A DNA stretch of 55,883 nucleotides, taken from Beijerinckiaceae bacterium. Its GTDB lineage: Bacteria > Pseudomonadota > Alphaproteobacteria > Rhizobiales > Beijerinckiaceae. The first letter of the stretch is position 1; the number at the start of each line of letters is the position of its first letter. Below the pieces are notes generated by a model. The model searched no databases. It was not told the origin of the DNA and saw only the letters and a list, made by a program, of their open reading frames with translations. Shown here piece after piece: positions 54,763 through 55,883 of the stretch. Location of the stretch: contig CANGFT010000002.1 in the NCBI GenBank assembly GCA_947453205.1, positions 1 to 55,883 of the forward strand, written 5' to 3'. A program made the position numbers and the translations under genes.

Positions 54763-55653
54763 ATGATCGTCGAGAATGAAAAGCAGCTCACTGAATTCGC
54801 GCTGGATGTGATGAAGCGCACGCCCGATCCGCGCCTGCGCGAGATCATGACCTCGCTCATCACCCATCTGCATGGATTCATTCGCGACGTGCGCCTCACC
54901 GAGCGCGAGTTTCAGGACGCCTGCGCCATCATCGCGGAGATGGGCCAGCGCACCAATGACACCCATAACGAAGTGGTGTTGATGGCGGGCTCGCTTGGCG
55001 TCTCCTCGCTCGTCTGCCTGCTCAACAATGGCGACAATGGCAACACCGAGACCAACCAGAATCTGCTCGGCCCCTTCTGGCGCCTCAATCACCCCGATAC
55101 GCCCAATGGCGCCTCGATCATGCGTTCGACGACCGTGGGCGAGCCGCTCTTTGCGCGGGCCCGCTTCATGGATGTGACGGGCGCGCCCATCGTCGGCGCC
55201 AAGGTCGATGTCTGGCAGTCCAACGCCGACGGCTTTTATGAGAATCAGGACGAGACGCAGGTGGACATGAACCTGCGCGGCAAGTTCACCACCGACGAGA
55301 AGGGCGAGATCTGGTTCCGCAGCGTCAAGCCCTCGGGCTATCCGATCCCGACGAGCGGCCCTGTCGGGCGCCTGCTCATCGCGCAGGAGCGCCATCCCTT
55401 CCGCCCGGCGCATTTGCATTTCCTGGCTTACAAGGACGGCTTCAAGACGCTGATTTCGCAGGTCTATTTCGATGACGATCCGCGCATTGAGACCGATGCG
55501 CAGTTCGGCGTGACCAAGGCCCTGCTCGGCCATTCGGATCGCCATGAGGGCGGCGCGCCGGACGCTGACGTGACGGGCGTCTGGCACGCCATGAATTATG
55601 CGTTCCGCATGGAGGCGGGCGAGGCGCGGCTTCCGCGTCCGCCGATCAAATAG
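54763..55653 (+). CDS. Intradiol ring-cleavage dioxygenase (hydroxyquinol/catechol 1,2-dioxygenase family)
   Basis: 296 residues. Fe(III) ligands Y159 (DGFYENQD), Y193 (SGYPIP), H217 and H219 (RPAHLHF) are all present. The N-terminal helical dimerisation domain (about 1-100) is that of catechol and hydroxyquinol 1,2-dioxygenases. The enzyme cleaves the ring between the hydroxyls to a muconate or maleylacetate. Adjacent dienelactone hydrolase suggests a hydroxyquinol or substituted catechol route, but no maleylacetate reductase is in the window. The last base of its TAG stop is the first base of the next GTG. Confidence 0.92.
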   Translation: MIVENEKQLTEFALDVMKRTPDPRLREIMTSLITHLHGFIRDVRLTEREFQDACAIIAEMGQRTNDTHNEVVLMAGSLGVSSLVCLLNNGDNGNTETNQNLLGPFWRLNHPDTPNGASIMRSTTVGEPLFARARFMDVTGAPIVGAKVDVWQSNADGFYENQDETQVDMNLRGKFTTDEKGEIWFRSVKPSGYPIPTSGPVGRLLIAQERHPFRPAHLHFLAYKDGFKTLISQVYFDDDPRIETDAQFGVTKALLGHSDRHEGGAPDADVTGVWHAMNYAFRMEAGEARLPRPPIK

Positions 55654-55883
55654 TGAGCGAGCTTCGCCTCTCCGTCCTCGACCAGTCGCCCACGGTCGCT
55701 GGCGCGCCGCAAGACCGCGCCATCCGCGACACCATCGCCATGGCCCAGCATTGCGAGGCGCTTGGCTATGAGCGTTTCTGGGTCAGCGAACACCATGGCT
55801 CCCAGAGCATCGTGGGGTCGGCGCCGGAGATTCTGGTCGCCGCCATCGCCGCGCGCACGACCCGCATCCGCGTCGGCACGGCG
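55653..55883 (+). CDS. LLM-class flavin-dependent oxidoreductase, 5' part
   Basis: Partial: 77 codons before the window ends. The N-terminus ELRLSVLDQSPTVAGAPQDRAIRDTIAMAQHCEALGYERFWVSEHHGSQSIVGSAPEILVAAIAARTTRIRVGTA is that of the bacterial luciferase-like, MsnO8-type family (FMN or F420, TIM barrel). The GTG start shares one base with the preceding stop, so it is the third gene of the DLH-intradiol unit. Substrate cannot be inferred from this part. Confidence 0.85.
   Translation, partial: MSELRLSVLDQSPTVAGAPQDRAIRDTIAMAQHCEALGYERFWVSEHHGSQSIVGSAPEILVAAIAARTTRIRVGTA

Noticed and set aside
1-55883. tRNA, rRNA, insertion sequences, CRISPR arrays or prophage genes
   Set aside because: None recognised by eye: no transposase or integrase motifs, no regularly spaced repeats, no cloverleaf sequence. 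A tRNA scan would be needed to exclude small RNAs fully.

Overview
The window is a contiguous piece of a high-GC alphaproteobacterial chromosome, most likely from Hyphomicrobiales (Rhizobiales). This rests on the rpsT-dnaA order, rph-rdgB next to an hsp20-DUF1150 pair, the rsmI-yraN-gshB run divergent from an LpoA-like lipoprotein, mutM divergent from ubiE-ubiB-coaBC-dut, and a PuuD-type membrane urate hydroxylase. I cannot name the genus. Coding density is very high; many neighbours overlap by 1-4 bases. I saw no insertion sequence, CRISPR array, tRNA or rRNA gene. The only stretch over 300 bases without a gene is the rpsT-dnaA spacer.

Layout. 1-4200: urate catabolism (partial nitrilase-family gene, uraD, uraH, NCS2 permease, puuD). 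4277-6562: rph-rdgB, then a heat-shock unit (hsp20, DUF1150) with a sigma-32-like promoter and a hairpin over the Shine-Dalgarno. 6695-9146: flavoprotein hydroxylase plus extradiol dioxygenase. 9151-17926, minus strand: PBP1A, a cysteine hydrolase, a dienelactone-hydrolase-like enzyme and a YhaN/YhaO (SbcCD-like) pair. 18083-19509: dapB-alkB. 19481-27053, minus strand: rsmI-yraN-gshB-phosphoesterase-glnD-grpE-VOC. 27176-31297: LpoA-like lipoprotein, hemW, YqhA-family protein, hrcA. 31454-40152: accessory catabolic block (glutaryl-CoA dehydrogenase, two secreted hydrolase-fold proteins, Rieske dioxygenase alpha/beta, PhtD-like decarboxylase, TctC-type binding protein, TauD-like dioxygenase, thiol-dioxygenase-like cupin). 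40217-42586: secreted SGNH-like protein and mmsA. 42771-53861: mutM, ubiE-ubiB-coaBC-dut-Rrf2, cysK, enoyl-CoA hydratase, a DapA-family lyase, rpsT, dnaA. 54010-55883: dienelactone hydrolase, intradiol dioxygenase and the start of an LLM flavin oxidoreductase.

Together this is a core-genome backbone (replication start, S20, ubiquinone, CoA, glutathione, PII signalling, chaperone control) interrupted by aromatic-catabolism modules: a meta-cleavage pair, a Rieske/decarboxylase module and an intradiol module. The best candidate for an undescribed system is 34710-40152, where a Rieske oxygenase without electron-transfer partners sits with a dihydroxyphthalate-decarboxylase-like protein, a solute-binding protein and two more non-heme-iron oxygenase-like genes. 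The best-supported regulatory observation is the predicted RNA thermometer and sigma-32-like promoter of hsp20. All functions are read from motifs and family resemblance by eye; no database search was run.
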